Below, one piece after another: positions 1 through 8,725 of a stretch of DNA of 64,000 nt (positions are counted from its first letter, which is position 1; each line of letters begins with the position of its first letter). Under the pieces are notes generated by a model, which worked only from the letters and a program-made list of their open reading frames with translations, did not search any database and was not told where the DNA came from. Both the position numbers and the translations under genes were made by a program. Source of the DNA: Hyphomicrobiales bacterium (GTDB lineage: Bacteria; Pseudomonadota; Alphaproteobacteria; Rhizobiales; Rhizobiaceae); contig JAFKJU010000014.1 in NCBI GenBank assembly GCA_017305935.1, forward strand, positions 145,958 through 209,957, written 5' to 3'.

Positions 1-62
1 ACCCGTCGATGACGGCGGAGGCCGCGATTGCAACGCTGGGCGGCATCCTGCAAAGCCAGTAA
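1..62 (+). CDS. C-terminal end of a probable sugar ABC transporter solute-binding protein (partial)
   Basis: The window opens inside an open frame (third frame) that stops with TAA at 60-62. The visible tail reads TAEAAIATLGGILQSQ, like the last helix of family 1 extracellular solute-binding proteins. The next genes are two sugar-type permeases and an ATPase on the same strand, so a binding protein is the expected upstream member. Only about 19 codons are visible, so the call rests mainly on context. Confidence 0.5.
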   Translation, partial: PSMTAEAAIATLGGILQSQ

Positions 63-129
63 CGGGCATATGCTGCGTCCCGCTCGTCTCCCTGACGGGC
101 GGGACGCGGTTTTCCGGGGAGGATTTGGG

Positions 130-1005
130 ATGACAAGCTGGATCAACCGGCAGGCTTTCAGGCCGGATATCACCGTGGCGGCGTTTTTTGCCGTCATCGC
201 ACTGTTTTTCTACGGCTCCATCGTCTGGACCTTCGTGATGTCGCTGACGCGCTCGACGCTGGTGCCGACCTACGAGATCGTCGGTTTCGACCAGTATGTA
301 AAGCTGTTCACCAACCAGCGCTGGCTGGTCTCCTGCCTCAACATGGTGATCTTCGGCCTGCTCTATATCGTCGGCACGCTCGCCTTCGGCATGTTGCTGG
401 CGGTGCTGGCCGACCGGCGCATCAAGGCGGAATCGCTGTTCCGCACCATTTTCCTCTATCCGCTGGCCGTGTCGCTCGTCGTCACCGGCCTTTCCTGGCG
501 CTGGCTGCTCGATCCCTCGAACGGGTTGCAGGCGCTGATGCGCAGCATCGGCTGGGAGGCGTTCACCTTCGACTGGCTGACGCGGCCGGACCGGGCGCTC
601 TATACGCTCGTCATCGCCAGCATCTGGCACTCGGCCGGCCTCGTCATGGTCATCGTGCTCGCCGGCCTGCGCGGCATCGACAACGACCTGTGGAAGGCGA
701 TCCGCATGGAGGGCATTCCGCTGTGGCGGGCCTATCTCCAGGTGATCTTCCCCGGCATGCGTCCGGTCATTGCCTCCTGCGTCGTGCTGCTGATGTCCGA
801 AGTCATTCGCGGCTACGACCTGATCATCGCCATGACCAAGGGGGGACCGGGCATTTCCACGGAAATGCCGGCGAAATTCGCCGTCGATTTCTATTTCGCC
901 CGCGTCAATCTCGGCCTCGCCTCGGCCGCCTCGATCATGATGCTGGTTCTGTCGCTGGTGCTGCTGGCACCGTATTTCTACAGCGAATTCCGGAGGCGCA
1001 CATGA
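130..1005 (+). CDS. Sugar ABC transporter permease, MalF/GtsB type
   Basis: This is an inner-membrane permease of about 291 residues for a carbohydrate importer. Several hydrophobic segments are visible, and the EAA-type loop that docks the ATPase reads LWKAIRMEGIPLWRAYLQV. The motif MTKGGPG, typical of MalF-like permeases, lies near residue 235. The frame is open further upstream, but ATG 130 follows a purine-rich GGGGAGGA stretch and gives a normal N-terminus (MTSWINRQAF), so I start it there. The stop overlaps the next gene as ATGA, which indicates translational coupling. The substrate cannot be told from sequence; the closest family types are glucose/mannose or glucoside importers. Confidence 0.88.
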   Translation: MTSWINRQAFRPDITVAAFFAVIALFFYGSIVWTFVMSLTRSTLVPTYEIVGFDQYVKLFTNQRWLVSCLNMVIFGLLYIVGTLAFGMLLAVLADRRIKAESLFRTIFLYPLAVSLVVTGLSWRWLLDPSNGLQALMRSIGWEAFTFDWLTRPDRALYTLVIASIWHSAGLVMVIVLAGLRGIDNDLWKAIRMEGIPLWRAYLQVIFPGMRPVIASCVVLLMSEVIRGYDLIIAMTKGGPGISTEMPAKFAVDFYFARVNLGLASAASIMMLVLSLVLLAPYFYSEFRRRT

Positions 1006-1898
1006 GCATCGCCGTGGCCACGCCCATCGCCATCAGGAAAAAGCCCTTCGCGCCGCAGGCGGCCCGCATCGGCCTCTATGTCTTCCTCACCGTCTCGGCG
1101 ATCTTCTTCCTGCTGCCACTCCTGCTGGTGGCGATGAATTCGCTGAAACCGCTCGAAGAGATCCGCCAGGGCAACCTGCTCGCCTTTCCCGTCAATCCGA
1201 ATTTCGATGCCTGGGTCACCGCCTGGAAGACGGCCTGCACCGGCCTCGATTGCAACGGCGTGCGGCCGGGCGTGTGGAATTCGATCAAGATCACCATTCC
1301 CGCCGTCGTCATCTCGACGCTGGCCGGCGCGCTGAACGGTTATGCGCTGGCGCAGTGGAAATCGCGCCATGCCAATCTGCTCATGCTGCTGGTGACGGTC
1401 GGCCTGTTCATCCCCTACCAGGCGATGCTCTATCCGACGGTGAAAATCCTCAGCAATGTCGGGCTGTTCCGCACCTATGCCGGCATCGTCTTCGTGCATG
1501 TCATCTACGGCCTGCCCTATACGACGCTGCTGTTCCGCAACTTCTATGTCGGCGTGCCCGACGAGATCAGCCGGGCGGCGCGCATGGAAGGCGCGAGCTT
1601 CCTGCGCACCTTCTGGTCGATCATCCTGCCGATCTCGACCAATATCCTCGTGGTGGTGGCGATCCTGCAATTCACCGGCATCTGGAACGACTACCTGCTC
1701 GGCCTGATCTTCGCCGGCAACGACAATTTGCCGATGACGGTGCAGCTCACCAACATCGTCAACAATGCCCGCGGTGCGGCCAATCCCAATGTCAACATGG
1801 CCGCCGCGCTGATCACCGCCATCCCGACGCTCGTCGTCTACTTCCTCTCCGGCCGCTATTTCGTCCGCGGCATCGCCGCCGGCGCCGTCAAGGGTTGA
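1002..1898 (+). CDS. Sugar ABC transporter permease, MalG/GtsC type
   Basis: Second permease of the importer, 298 residues. It has six likely membrane segments and the EAA loop DEISRAARMEGASFLRTFW followed by the usual P of MalG-like proteins. A cysteine-bearing periplasmic insert (TACTGLDCNG, near residue 75) resembles the one in GtsC-like glucose permeases, which weakly favours a hexose substrate. The ATG lies inside the stop of the first permease (4-bp overlap). The ATPase gene begins 3 bp after this stop, so the three genes form a tight operon with the binding-protein gene at the window edge. Confidence 0.88.
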   Translation: MSIAVATPIAIRKKPFAPQAARIGLYVFLTVSAIFFLLPLLLVAMNSLKPLEEIRQGNLLAFPVNPNFDAWVTAWKTACTGLDCNGVRPGVWNSIKITIPAVVISTLAGALNGYALAQWKSRHANLLMLLVTVGLFIPYQAMLYPTVKILSNVGLFRTYAGIVFVHVIYGLPYTTLLFRNFYVGVPDEISRAARMEGASFLRTFWSIILPISTNILVVVAILQFTGIWNDYLLGLIFAGNDNLPMTVQLTNIVNNARGAANPNVNMAAALITAIPTLVVYFLSGRYFVRGIAAGAVKG

Positions 1899-1901
1899 TC
1901 C

Positions 1902-2972
1902 ATGTCCAGCATTTCTCTTCGCCAGATCAAGAAATCCTTCGCCGGCCTCACCATCCTGCGCTCCGTCGACATGGAGATCGAGAAGGGCGAGTTCATCGTC
2001 ATTCTCGGCCCCTCCGGCTGCGGCAAGTCGACCCTGCTCAACGTCATCGCCGGTCTCGACGATTGCGACGACGGCCAGATCGTCATCGACGGCCGCGATG
2101 TCATCGGGCTGGAGCCCAGCCAGCGCGGGCTGGCCATGGTGTTCCAGTCCTATGCGCTGTTTCCGGCCATGACCGTGCGCCGCAACCTCTCCTTCGGCAT
2201 GGAAATCGCCGGCACCCCCAAGGCGGAAATCGTCGACAAGGTGGCCTGGGTGGCAAAACTCCTGCAGATCGAGCCGCTGCTGGAGCGCAAGCCCAGCCAG
2301 CTCTCGGGCGGCCAGCGCCAGCGCGTGGCGATCGGCCGGGCGCTGGTGCGTTCCTCCTCGATCTGCCTGTTCGACGAACCGCTCTCCAATCTCGACGCCA
2401 AGCTGCGCGCCGAAACCCGCGTCGAGCTCAAGCAACTGCACGAGACGTTGAAATCGACGATGATCTACGTCACCCACGACCAGATCGAGGCAATGACCAT
2501 GGCCGACCGCGTCGCGGTGATGCACAAGGGCAAGGTCGAACAATTCGCCCATCCGCAATCGATCTACGAAAAGCCGGCCAGCCTGTTCGTCGCCGGCTTC
2601 GTCGGCTCGCCGGCAATGAATTTCCTCGACGGGCGGCTGGACGGGGCAGGGCGCTTCATCACCGGCGACATCGCCATCGACGTCTCGGCCTATGCCTTCG
2701 AGGCAAAGCAGGGGGCGGGCGAGGCGGTGCTCGGCGTGCGCTGCGAGGATATCACCGTCACCGAGCGCGGCGTCCCCGGCAGCCTGCCGGCAACGCTCGC
2801 CTTCACCGAATTGCTCGGCGCCGATGCGCTCGGCTGGTTCGATTGCCTCGGCAAACGCTTCAGCACCCGCCTCGGCATCGAGGCGGCGCGGGCGATGAAA
2901 GGGGAGGTGGGCCTGACCTTCGACATGGGCAAGGCCTCGCTGTTTTCCAAGGATACCGAACAGCGACTTTGA
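1902..2972 (+). CDS. Sugar ABC transporter ATP-binding protein, MalK/UgpC type
   Basis: Energising ATPase of the sugar importer, 356 residues. It has Walker A GPSGCGKST (residues 36-44), signature LSGGQRQR (134-141), Walker B ICLFDEP (154-160) and the switch histidine in YVTHDQ. After residue 240 comes a TOBE/OB-type regulatory domain as in MalK. It begins 3 bp after the permease stop and is the last gene of the operon. The next genes are on the opposite strand and end 53 bp away; I see no strong hairpin in that gap. ATPases of this type are often shared between importers, so it does not define the substrate. Confidence 0.9.
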   Translation: MSSISLRQIKKSFAGLTILRSVDMEIEKGEFIVILGPSGCGKSTLLNVIAGLDDCDDGQIVIDGRDVIGLEPSQRGLAMVFQSYALFPAMTVRRNLSFGMEIAGTPKAEIVDKVAWVAKLLQIEPLLERKPSQLSGGQRQRVAIGRALVRSSSICLFDEPLSNLDAKLRAETRVELKQLHETLKSTMIYVTHDQIEAMTMADRVAVMHKGKVEQFAHPQSIYEKPASLFVAGFVGSPAMNFLDGRLDGAGRFITGDIAIDVSAYAFEAKQGAGEAVLGVRCEDITVTERGVPGSLPATLAFTELLGADALGWFDCLGKRFSTRLGIEAARAMKGEVGLTFDMGKASLFSKDTEQRL

Positions 2973-3025
2973 CAAACCTTGATCTCGGTCCATGGCAGGC
3001 GCGGCATCGGGGTTTCCCGGGGTTT

Positions 3026-3355
3026 TCAGTCCGGTTCGACCAGTGTCCTGAGGCGGGCCAGCGCCCGGTCCCAGCCGGTCGAGATCGCATCGAGAAAGGC
3101 GCGGGCGGCATCGACCTGCTGCGCATCGAGCGAATAGAGAACCTCGCGGCCCTGGCGTTCATGCACCACCAGCCGCGCTGCCTCCAGCACCTGCAGATGC
3201 TTGACGATGGCCTGCCGGCTGATCGCCTGCCCCTCGGCCAGGGCCGTGGCCGAAAGCGCGCCGGCTGCCAGCAGGCGGGTGACCAGCGCCAGCCGCGTCG
3301 CATCCCCAAGCGCCGCAAAGACGCCGGCCAGTTCCTGCTCAGCCTTGTTCGACAT
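3026..3355 (-). CDS. ArsR-family transcriptional regulator
   Basis: A small winged-helix repressor of 109 residues. The N-terminal half reads FAALGDATRLALVTRLL, the standard opening of ArsR proteins. It is followed by a recognition helix (ISRQAIVKHLQVLEAARLV) and a wing (GREVLYSLDA). There are no metal-binding cysteines, so it is probably one of the non-metal ArsR proteins paired with SRPBCC/AHSA1 partners. Its start lies inside the end of the SRPBCC gene (17-bp overlap), so the two are co-translated. The order is unusual because the enzyme-like partner comes first. Two matching palindromes around the upstream promoter (3871-3931) are good candidates for its own operators. Confidence 0.85.
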   Translation of the reverse strand: MSNKAEQELAGVFAALGDATRLALVTRLLAAGALSATALAEGQAISRQAIVKHLQVLEAARLVVHERQGREVLYSLDAQQVDAARAFLDAISTGWDRALARLRTLVEPD

Positions 3356-3857
3356 GCCGCTTCACATTCTCGATCTGGGCGCTCCAGCCACCCGTGTTCA
3401 TCAGGAAGGCGCGCTGGCGGCGATGTTCCGGCACCTGCTCGAAGCCGGATTCGACGATGGTCAGCCGCGTGCCGGCGCCGTCCGGCGCCAGCCGGAATTC
3501 GACCAGCGTCGGCGTTTCCGTTTCCGGGTCGCATTCGATGTCTATGCCATAGGGGATCCAGCGGAAGCTGAACAGATACGGCTCCTCCATGCGCTCGACG
3601 GTGCAGAACACGTAATTGGGCGTCAGCGGCCGGATGCCTGTGGGTTCGAGGCCGAGCGAGGCCTGATAGGCGCGGATTTTTGCTTCGTCGAAATCGCCTT
3701 CGAACTTGCCGGTGATCTTGCGGCCGGGGGCGAAGGGCTGGTGCAGCTTGACGCCGAACCAGGTGCCGAACTCCGTGCTGTCGGTGATGGCATGCCAGAC
3801 GCGTGCGATCGGCGCGTTGAGCACGATCTGCTTTTCGATGCGATCCTGAGAGGTCAT
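3339..3857 (-). CDS. SRPBCC (AHSA1-like) domain protein
   Basis: 172 residues with the START/Bet v1-like fold typical of activator-of-Hsp90-ATPase-like proteins. The family signature is visible at the start (IEKQIVLNAPIARVWHAITD), followed by FGTWFGVKL and, near the end, the WSAQIENVKRHVE helix. Members bind a hydrophobic ligand, and the precise role is usually unknown. I chose ATG 3857 because the open frame upstream runs through the operator/promoter region. It is the first gene of a two-gene unit with the ArsR regulator. The pairing suggests that ArsR senses a compound handled by this protein; that is inference. Confidence 0.8.
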   Translation of the reverse strand: MTSQDRIEKQIVLNAPIARVWHAITDSTEFGTWFGVKLHQPFAPGRKITGKFEGDFDEAKIRAYQASLGLEPTGIRPLTPNYVFCTVERMEEPYLFSFRWIPYGIDIECDPETETPTLVEFRLAPDGAGTRLTIVESGFEQVPEHRRQRAFLMNTGGWSAQIENVKRHVEQG

Positions 3858-3870
3858 GGGTTTTCCTTTC

Positions 3871-3931
3871 GTGCAACGATATGGTTGCACCATAGCCCGA
3901 TCCATCGACATGTGCAACAAAAGAGTTGCAG
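3871..3931 (-). promoter_or_regulatory. Promoter bracketed by two ArsR-type palindromic operators
   Basis: Two near-identical inverted repeats are visible: GTGCAAC-N6-GTTGCAC at 3871-3890 (perfect arms) and GTGCAAC-N6-GTTGCAG at 3912-3931 (one mismatch). Their centres are 41 bp apart, about four helical turns. Read on the minus strand, TTGCAC (3912-3917) and TATGGT (3889-3894) are separated by 17 bp, a well-spaced -35/-10 pair. One operator therefore covers the -35 and the other the -10. The SRPBCC start codon is 14 bp beyond the second operator. The layout fits autorepression by the downstream ArsR protein. Confidence 0.7.
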
Positions 3932-3932
3932 A

Positions 3933-4568
3933 TCATTCACTGACCGGAAAACTCCGAGGAAAGGCGTGGCGGAGCAACGTCATGCCCGCCTTGTGCAGCG
4001 CCTCGGATTGCGCCGCTTCCGGGTTGAACGTGTCCCAGTACCAGGCGCCATGCACCAGATAGTTCAGCCCCTCGGAGAGACTTCCGATATCGACATCGTC
4101 GTAATCGCCCTCGCGGGCGATGTCGGCGAGGAGCGCCCGGGTTTCGGCGAGATAGGCACGGTCATTGGGCAGGCTGATCATCCGGTCGAGCTGCATCGTC
4201 TGGCGGTCGCTGCCGAACAGCACCCAGACGGCCACCCAATCCGGGTGCTCGCGGCGGAAATGCCGGGCGCAATCCATGGCCGCGACGATACGCTCGGCCG
4301 GCGACAGGCCGGGCGCCCGCACCGTGTTTTCCCAAAGTTTTGCGAACTGGTCGTTGAGATATTCAAGGACGGCGCGAAACAGCTTGTCCTTGCTGCCGAA
4401 ATGAAAGACCACCAGCGCATTCGAGGAGCCGATGCGCGCGGCGATGCGCTGCATGGTGACGCCGGCCATGCCTTCCTCGGCGATCAGCTGGATAGTCGTG
4501 TCGACGATCCGCTGGGCGCTGGCAAGGCCGCGCACATGCCGGCCATCGCGCTTTCCGCCCTTGGTCAC
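3933..4568 (-). CDS. TetR-family transcriptional regulator (BetI-like)
   Basis: About 211 residues. The N-terminal HTH reads IVDTTIQLIAEEGMAGVTMQ with the downstream ALVVFHFGSKDKLFRAVL, typical of BetI-like TetR proteins. The C-terminal ligand domain contains HPDWVAVWVLFGSDR. The frame is open to a TTG at 4622, but the extra proline/glycine-rich leader looks non-native. GTG at 4568 lies behind an AAGG and gives the usual length, so I prefer it. It lies 121 bp downstream of the amidase on the same strand and probably regulates it. Its stop falls just before the palindromic operator of the next unit. Confidence 0.8.
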   Translation of the reverse strand: MTKGGKRDGRHVRGLASAQRIVDTTIQLIAEEGMAGVTMQRIAARIGSSNALVVFHFGSKDKLFRAVLEYLNDQFAKLWENTVRAPGLSPAERIVAAMDCARHFRREHPDWVAVWVLFGSDRQTMQLDRMISLPNDRAYLAETRALLADIAREGDYDDVDIGSLSEGLNYLVHGAWYWDTFNPEAAQSEALHKAGMTLLRHAFPRSFPVSE

Positions 4569-4689
4569 CGGCCCGCCTTCCCCGGCGGGCGTCTCGGAAG
4601 GGGAGGGGCGGGGTGTCTTCAAGGCTTGGTTTCCCGGGAGGAGGATGCGGTCCGCCCTTATCGGCCGGCGGACCGCCTGTCGTCAACGA

Positions 4690-6117
4690 TCACAGCGCGG
4701 GGCGGCTGGCCTTCTTGCCGTACCACGGGCCTTGCGCCGTCTCGAAGGCGAGACCGGCGCGAAAAACGTCGACATCGCAATAGCTGCGCCCGACGATCTG
4801 CATGCCGGTGGGAACCCCGTTGCGGGCATGGCCGGTCGGGATCGACAGAACCGGGCAGCGGCTCATCATGTTGAACGGCGTCGTCATCACCCAGCCGAGC
4901 ATCGGATCGACCGCCTTGCCGTTGATCTCGACGCCGGTGGTCGAATGGTCGAAATCGGCAGGCACGGCAGGCAGGGCATTGGTCGGGCAGATCAGCACGT
5001 CGTAACGGTCGAGCAGCGGCCCGAGCGTCTGGTACATGGCGCCGACGGTTTCGAGGCTGCCGACGAACTCCGCCGAGGTGGACGAGCGCCCGCGCTCGGC
5101 GAACGCCCTTGCATAGGTGGTCATCTTGTCGCCGTGCTCGTCGAGAAGGCGCGAAACATAGCCGCCGAAGAGATGGCGCAGATAGGTGATGCCGGCTTCG
5201 AGAATCTCCGGCGTCCAGCCGAGATCGACTTCCTCCACGGTCGCGCCGAGCGAACGAAACACATCCAGCGCCGCCAGCGTGTTGCGGCGCACGTCGGGAT
5301 CGACATCGAAGAAGCCGAGATCGATGGAATAGGCGATCTTCCAGCCCTTGATCGGCTTGAACGTCGTCGGCAGGCGCAGCTTCGGCCTGAGCGTGGCGAT
5401 GTCGGTGGGGCTCGGGCCGGCCATCACGTTCTGCAGCAGGATGGCATCGGTGACCGTGCGGGCCATCGGCCCGGTATGGCAGAAGAAATCGAGGTTGAAC
5501 GGCGGATCGTCGGGATTGCGGCCATAGGGCGGCTTGTAGCCGACGACGCCGCAGGCCGAGGCCGGAATGCGGATCGAGCCGCCGATATCCGAGCCGGTGG
5601 CGACCGACGAGGTGCCGGCGGCCAGCGACGCACCCGCGCCGCCGGAGGAGCCGCCGCAGGTGAAATCCGGATTCCAGGGATTGCGGGTCACACCCCAGAG
5701 CCGCGACCAGGTGGTGCCGGCGCAGCAGAATTCCGGTGTCGCCGTGCGCGCATGCACGATGCCGCCGGCCGCCATGATGCGCGCGTTGTTCGTCGAGGTG
5801 CGGGCCGCGACATTGTCCTTGTAGATCAGCGAGCCGACCGAACTCGGCTTGCCCTCGATCTCGCTCTCATCCTTGATGCCGACCGGCAGGCCTTCCAGCG
5901 CCCCGGTACGCGCGCCACGGGCATATTTCGCCTCCGCCTTGCGTGCCAGATCCATGGCCTCGTCGTAATGGGTGTAGGTAAAGGCATTGATCGCCGGCTG
6001 CACGGCCTCCGCCCGCCGGATCGTCGCTTCCATCAATTCGACCGGCGAAAGCTCGCGGCTCTTGAACCGACGCAGGGCCTCATGCGCCGGCAGGTAACAC
6101 AGATCGACATCGCTCAT
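4690..6117 (-). CDS. Amidase (amidase-signature family)
   Basis: A hydrolase of carboxamides, 475 residues, with the Ser-cisSer-Lys fold. The catalytic lysine is in GLPVGIKDES (near residue 78), and the glycine/serine-rich loop CGGSSGGAGASLAAG is followed by GSDIGGSIRIPASACG, which holds the cis-serine and the nucleophilic serine. ATG 6117 has GGGAGGAG at good spacing, and an upstream in-frame GTG at 6132 does not, so 6117 is the start. The true substrate is unknown; relatives act on aliphatic or aryl amides or in Asn/Gln-type reactions. The TetR gene downstream is the likely regulator. Confidence 0.87.
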   Translation of the reverse strand: MSDVDLCYLPAHEALRRFKSRELSPVELMEATIRRAEAVQPAINAFTYTHYDEAMDLARKAEAKYARGARTGALEGLPVGIKDESEIEGKPSSVGSLIYKDNVAARTSTNNARIMAAGGIVHARTATPEFCCAGTTWSRLWGVTRNPWNPDFTCGGSSGGAGASLAAGTSSVATGSDIGGSIRIPASACGVVGYKPPYGRNPDDPPFNLDFFCHTGPMARTVTDAILLQNVMAGPSPTDIATLRPKLRLPTTFKPIKGWKIAYSIDLGFFDVDPDVRRNTLAALDVFRSLGATVEEVDLGWTPEILEAGITYLRHLFGGYVSRLLDEHGDKMTTYARAFAERGRSSTSAEFVGSLETVGAMYQTLGPLLDRYDVLICPTNALPAVPADFDHSTTGVEINGKAVDPMLGWVMTTPFNMMSRCPVLSIPTGHARNGVPTGMQIVGRSYCDVDVFRAGLAFETAQGPWYGKKASRPAL

Positions 6118-6186
6118 GCTTGCTCCTCCCACGAGCGCCGGCTCTCCCGCCGGCCCATTCTCCCGGCCCCAGATAAAAACAAACTG

Positions 6187-6205
6187 AATAGTTAGTCAAA
6201 TAGTT
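6187..6205 (-). promoter_or_regulatory. Direct repeat in the amidase upstream region, possible operator
   Basis: An AT-rich stretch upstream of the amidase carries AATAGTT twice (6187-6193 and 6199-6205), exactly 12 bp apart, inside otherwise GC-rich sequence. It sits about 70 bp before the amidase start, where a promoter and a TetR site are expected. TetR proteins usually bind palindromes, so the assignment is tentative. Confidence 0.35.
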
Positions 6206-6255
6206 TTTGGCGCGATTTTTCTCGCACGCAACCGCCATGCGACGGCCGCTTTCAT

Positions 6256-7239
6256 CTAACCGTTGGCGACCTTCGAACCCGTCAAAGCGCCGGGCGGGTG
6301 GCCGGTGATGCGTTTGAAAGCGCGGCTGAAGGCGGCCTGCGAACCGTAGCCGAGCTTTTGCGCGGCGGTTTCGATCGGCATGCGCTCTTTAGCGATCCAT
6401 TGCGTCGCAAGCCTCATGCGCAGCTCCGTCAGATAACGCAACGGCGTGACGCCGGTCACTTCCAGAAAACGCTCGGCAAAGACCGAGCGGGAAGCGCCCA
6501 TGCGGTCGGCCAGTTCGACCAGCGTCCAGTCATGGCCGGGGTTGGCATGGATGGCGACGATGACGCGGCCGAGACGCGGATCGCGCAACGCCGCGATCCA
6601 GCCACTGGCATCGCCGCAACCGCATTCCACCCAGGCGCGGACGATGAAGGCCGCCACCACATCAGCAAGTCGTGCCAGAATGCCGGCAAAGCCGGCCCGC
6701 CCGCCCTTGGCCTCGCGCTCCATCGCCTCCAGCATCGGCAGGATTTCGGGATAGCGATCCAGCAGCGTCCCGACCCGCATCACCTCCGGCATCAGCGCCA
6801 CCAGCGGATGCAACCCGCCGAGATCGAATTCCATGCAGCCGCTGAAGACGATTGCCCGCGCTTCCGGCCCCGTCTTGCCGTCGCAGGCGGTGATGGCGCT
6901 GACCGAACTGCACAGCGGCGCCGCTTCAAGCGCGCGGATATCCCGGCATTTGATCTCGTCGGACGAGACCAGCGCATGGAACCCGCCGCGCGGCAACAGC
7001 ACCGCATCCCCGGTTTCCAGTCCATGGACGATGCCGCCCGGCAAACGCAACTGCACCGGCCCGCGCGCCACGAAATGGAACTGCGCGCGGCCTCCGACCT
7101 CGCCGAAGGAGAAGCCGAACGGCGCCGCCGCCTCGATGCGGCGATAGTCGAGGCCGACGAGGCGCATGCCCATCAGCAATTCGCTGACAAGATCAGGATC
7201 GAGCGGCTTGCGCTCAGTTTCGGACTTTCGATCAAGCAT
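6256..7239 (-). CDS. AraC-family transcriptional regulator with cupin sensor domain
   Basis: 327 residues. The N-terminal half (about 20-200) is a cupin-like ligand domain of the AraC_binding/cupin_6 type (RGPVQLRLPGGIVHGLETGDAVLLPRG). The C-terminal 100 residues are a double HTH of AraC type (WTLVELADRMGASRSVFAERF and IETAAQKLGYGSQAAFSRAF). It is divergent from the MFS transporter at 7321, with an 81-bp shared intergenic region. That arrangement is typical of an AraC protein controlling the neighbouring exporter. No clear operator stands out. Confidence 0.85.
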   Translation of the reverse strand: MLDRKSETERKPLDPDLVSELLMGMRLVGLDYRRIEAAAPFGFSFGEVGGRAQFHFVARGPVQLRLPGGIVHGLETGDAVLLPRGGFHALVSSDEIKCRDIRALEAAPLCSSVSAITACDGKTGPEARAIVFSGCMEFDLGGLHPLVALMPEVMRVGTLLDRYPEILPMLEAMEREAKGGRAGFAGILARLADVVAAFIVRAWVECGCGDASGWIAALRDPRLGRVIVAIHANPGHDWTLVELADRMGASRSVFAERFLEVTGVTPLRYLTELRMRLATQWIAKERMPIETAAQKLGYGSQAAFSRAFKRITGHPPGALTGSKVANG

Positions 7240-7320
7240 GGCGGATTTTGTGACATAGATCGTCCGGTTCGTCCAGCCTATCTTCCGGGCCTATCGTTCA
7301 TCCCTCCCAAGGATACGCTC

Positions 7321-8523
7321 ATGACTCCCAGTTTCGATACCATGGCCGTGAACGGCCGAACCGATGCGCCCGCCTGGGGCGCGGTGGTCTCCATGGCGCT
7401 CGGCGTCTTCGGCCTGGTGACGGCCGAATTCCTGCCGGCCAGCCTGTTGACGCCGATTGCCGCCGAACTCGGCATCAGCGAAGGGGCCGCCGGCCAGGCG
7501 GTGACGGCGACCGCCGTCGTCGGCATGGTCGCCAGCCTGCTGATCACCACCCTTGCGCGCCGCATCGACCGGCGGCACCTGATGATGGGCTTTTCCGCCC
7601 TGCTGATCGTCTCGAACCTGATGGTCGCCTTCGCGCCCGGCCTGATTTTGCTGCTGGTCGGCCGGGTTCTGCTCGGCATCGCGCTCGGCGGCTTCTGGGC
7701 GATGGCGACCGCCATCGCCATGCGCCTCGTGCCGGCCGCATCCGTGCCGCGGGCGCTGTCGATGATCTTTAGCGGCGTTTCGGCCGCGACCATTGTCGCC
7801 GCCCCGGTCGGCAGCTATCTCGGCGAAATCGCCGGCTGGCGCGCCGTCTTCCTGCTTGCCGCCGGCCTCGGCGTGCTCGCCCTCGTCATGCAGTTCCTGA
7901 CCCTGCCGCGCCTTGCCCCGACCGGTACCACCAGCCTGCGCACGCTCGGCGAGGTTCTCGCCCGGCCCGGCATCGCGCTCGGCCTCGTCGCCGCGACTTT
8001 GGTCTTCGGCGGCCATTTCGCCTTCTTCACCTATCTCAGGCCCTATTTGGAATTCGATATCGGCGCCGGCATCGCGGCGGTCTCGTCGCTGCTGCTCGGC
8101 TTCGGCATCGCCAATTTCGTCGGCACGCTGTTCGCCGGCGTCCTCATCGGCCGCAGCCTGCGGCTGGCGCTGACGGCGATGCCGCTGGCGCTCGGCGCCA
8201 TGGCGCTGCTGATCGTCACGCTGCAGCCCTCGCTGGCCGGCGCCGCGGTCATCGTCGCCGCCTGGGGTTTTGTGTTCGGCGCGGTGCCGGTTTCCTGGTC
8301 CACCTGGCTCGCCAAGACCATTCCCGACGAGGCCGAAAGTGCCGGCGGCCTGCTGGTGGCGGCCATCCAGTTCGCCATCGCCATGGGGGCTGCGGCCGGC
8401 GGCGTGATCTTCGATACCAGCGGTGCCACCGGCGTCTTCAGCGTCAGCGCCCTGGTCCTCATCCTCGCCGCCATCGGCATCCTGCTCGGCGTTTCGCCGC
8501 GGCGGGCGTCCGAAATCGCCTGA
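7321..8523 (+). CDS. MFS transporter of the AraJ/sugar-efflux type
   Basis: 400 residues with about 12 membrane segments. The first helix carries ALGVFGLVTAEFLPASLLTPI, the signature of the DHA1 subfamily that includes AraJ and SotB-like exporters. The cytoplasmic loop between segments 2 and 3 is ARRIDRRHLMMG, matching the MFS R-x-D-R-R pattern. It is divergent from the AraC/cupin regulator and followed by a strong terminator at 8531, so it is a single-gene transcript. The exported compound is unknown. Confidence 0.85.
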   Translation: MTPSFDTMAVNGRTDAPAWGAVVSMALGVFGLVTAEFLPASLLTPIAAELGISEGAAGQAVTATAVVGMVASLLITTLARRIDRRHLMMGFSALLIVSNLMVAFAPGLILLLVGRVLLGIALGGFWAMATAIAMRLVPAASVPRALSMIFSGVSAATIVAAPVGSYLGEIAGWRAVFLLAAGLGVLALVMQFLTLPRLAPTGTTSLRTLGEVLARPGIALGLVAATLVFGGHFAFFTYLRPYLEFDIGAGIAAVSSLLLGFGIANFVGTLFAGVLIGRSLRLALTAMPLALGAMALLIVTLQPSLAGAAVIVAAWGFVFGAVPVSWSTWLAKTIPDEAESAGGLLVAAIQFAIAMGAAAGGVIFDTSGATGVFSVSALVLILAAIGILLGVSPRRASEIA

Positions 8524-8530
8524 TTAAAAA

Positions 8531-8567
8531 GGCGGGGGCGCGGTAACGCGCCCTCCGCCGGTTTTTT
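8531..8567 (+). terminator. Rho-independent terminator after the MFS gene
   Basis: GGCGGGGGCGCG (8531-8542), a GTAA loop and CGCGCCCTCCGCC form a GC-rich stem, followed by GGTTTTTT (8560-8567). It begins 7 bp after the MFS stop codon. Confidence 0.8.
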
Positions 8568-8725
8568 CCCTGGATGAGGCGGCGGAATTGCGACCTGTTC
8601 CGATCCTCTCTGGCAGAGGAAGAGGGGAGGGTATAGAACATCGCAAAGCAGCCGTCCCGTCCTATATTCCGCGACGTATTACCTGCACATCGGATATGCC
8701 CTTTCGACGACAAGGAACCTGTTTC

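Noticed and set aside
978..2993. A 671-codon open frame opposite the sugar transporter genes
   Set aside because: It is antisense to three clearly conserved genes and its composition (His/Arg/Asp-rich, no domain) is that of a high-GC shadow frame. Similar long shadows oppose clpB, dnaK, phnY and the ATPase.
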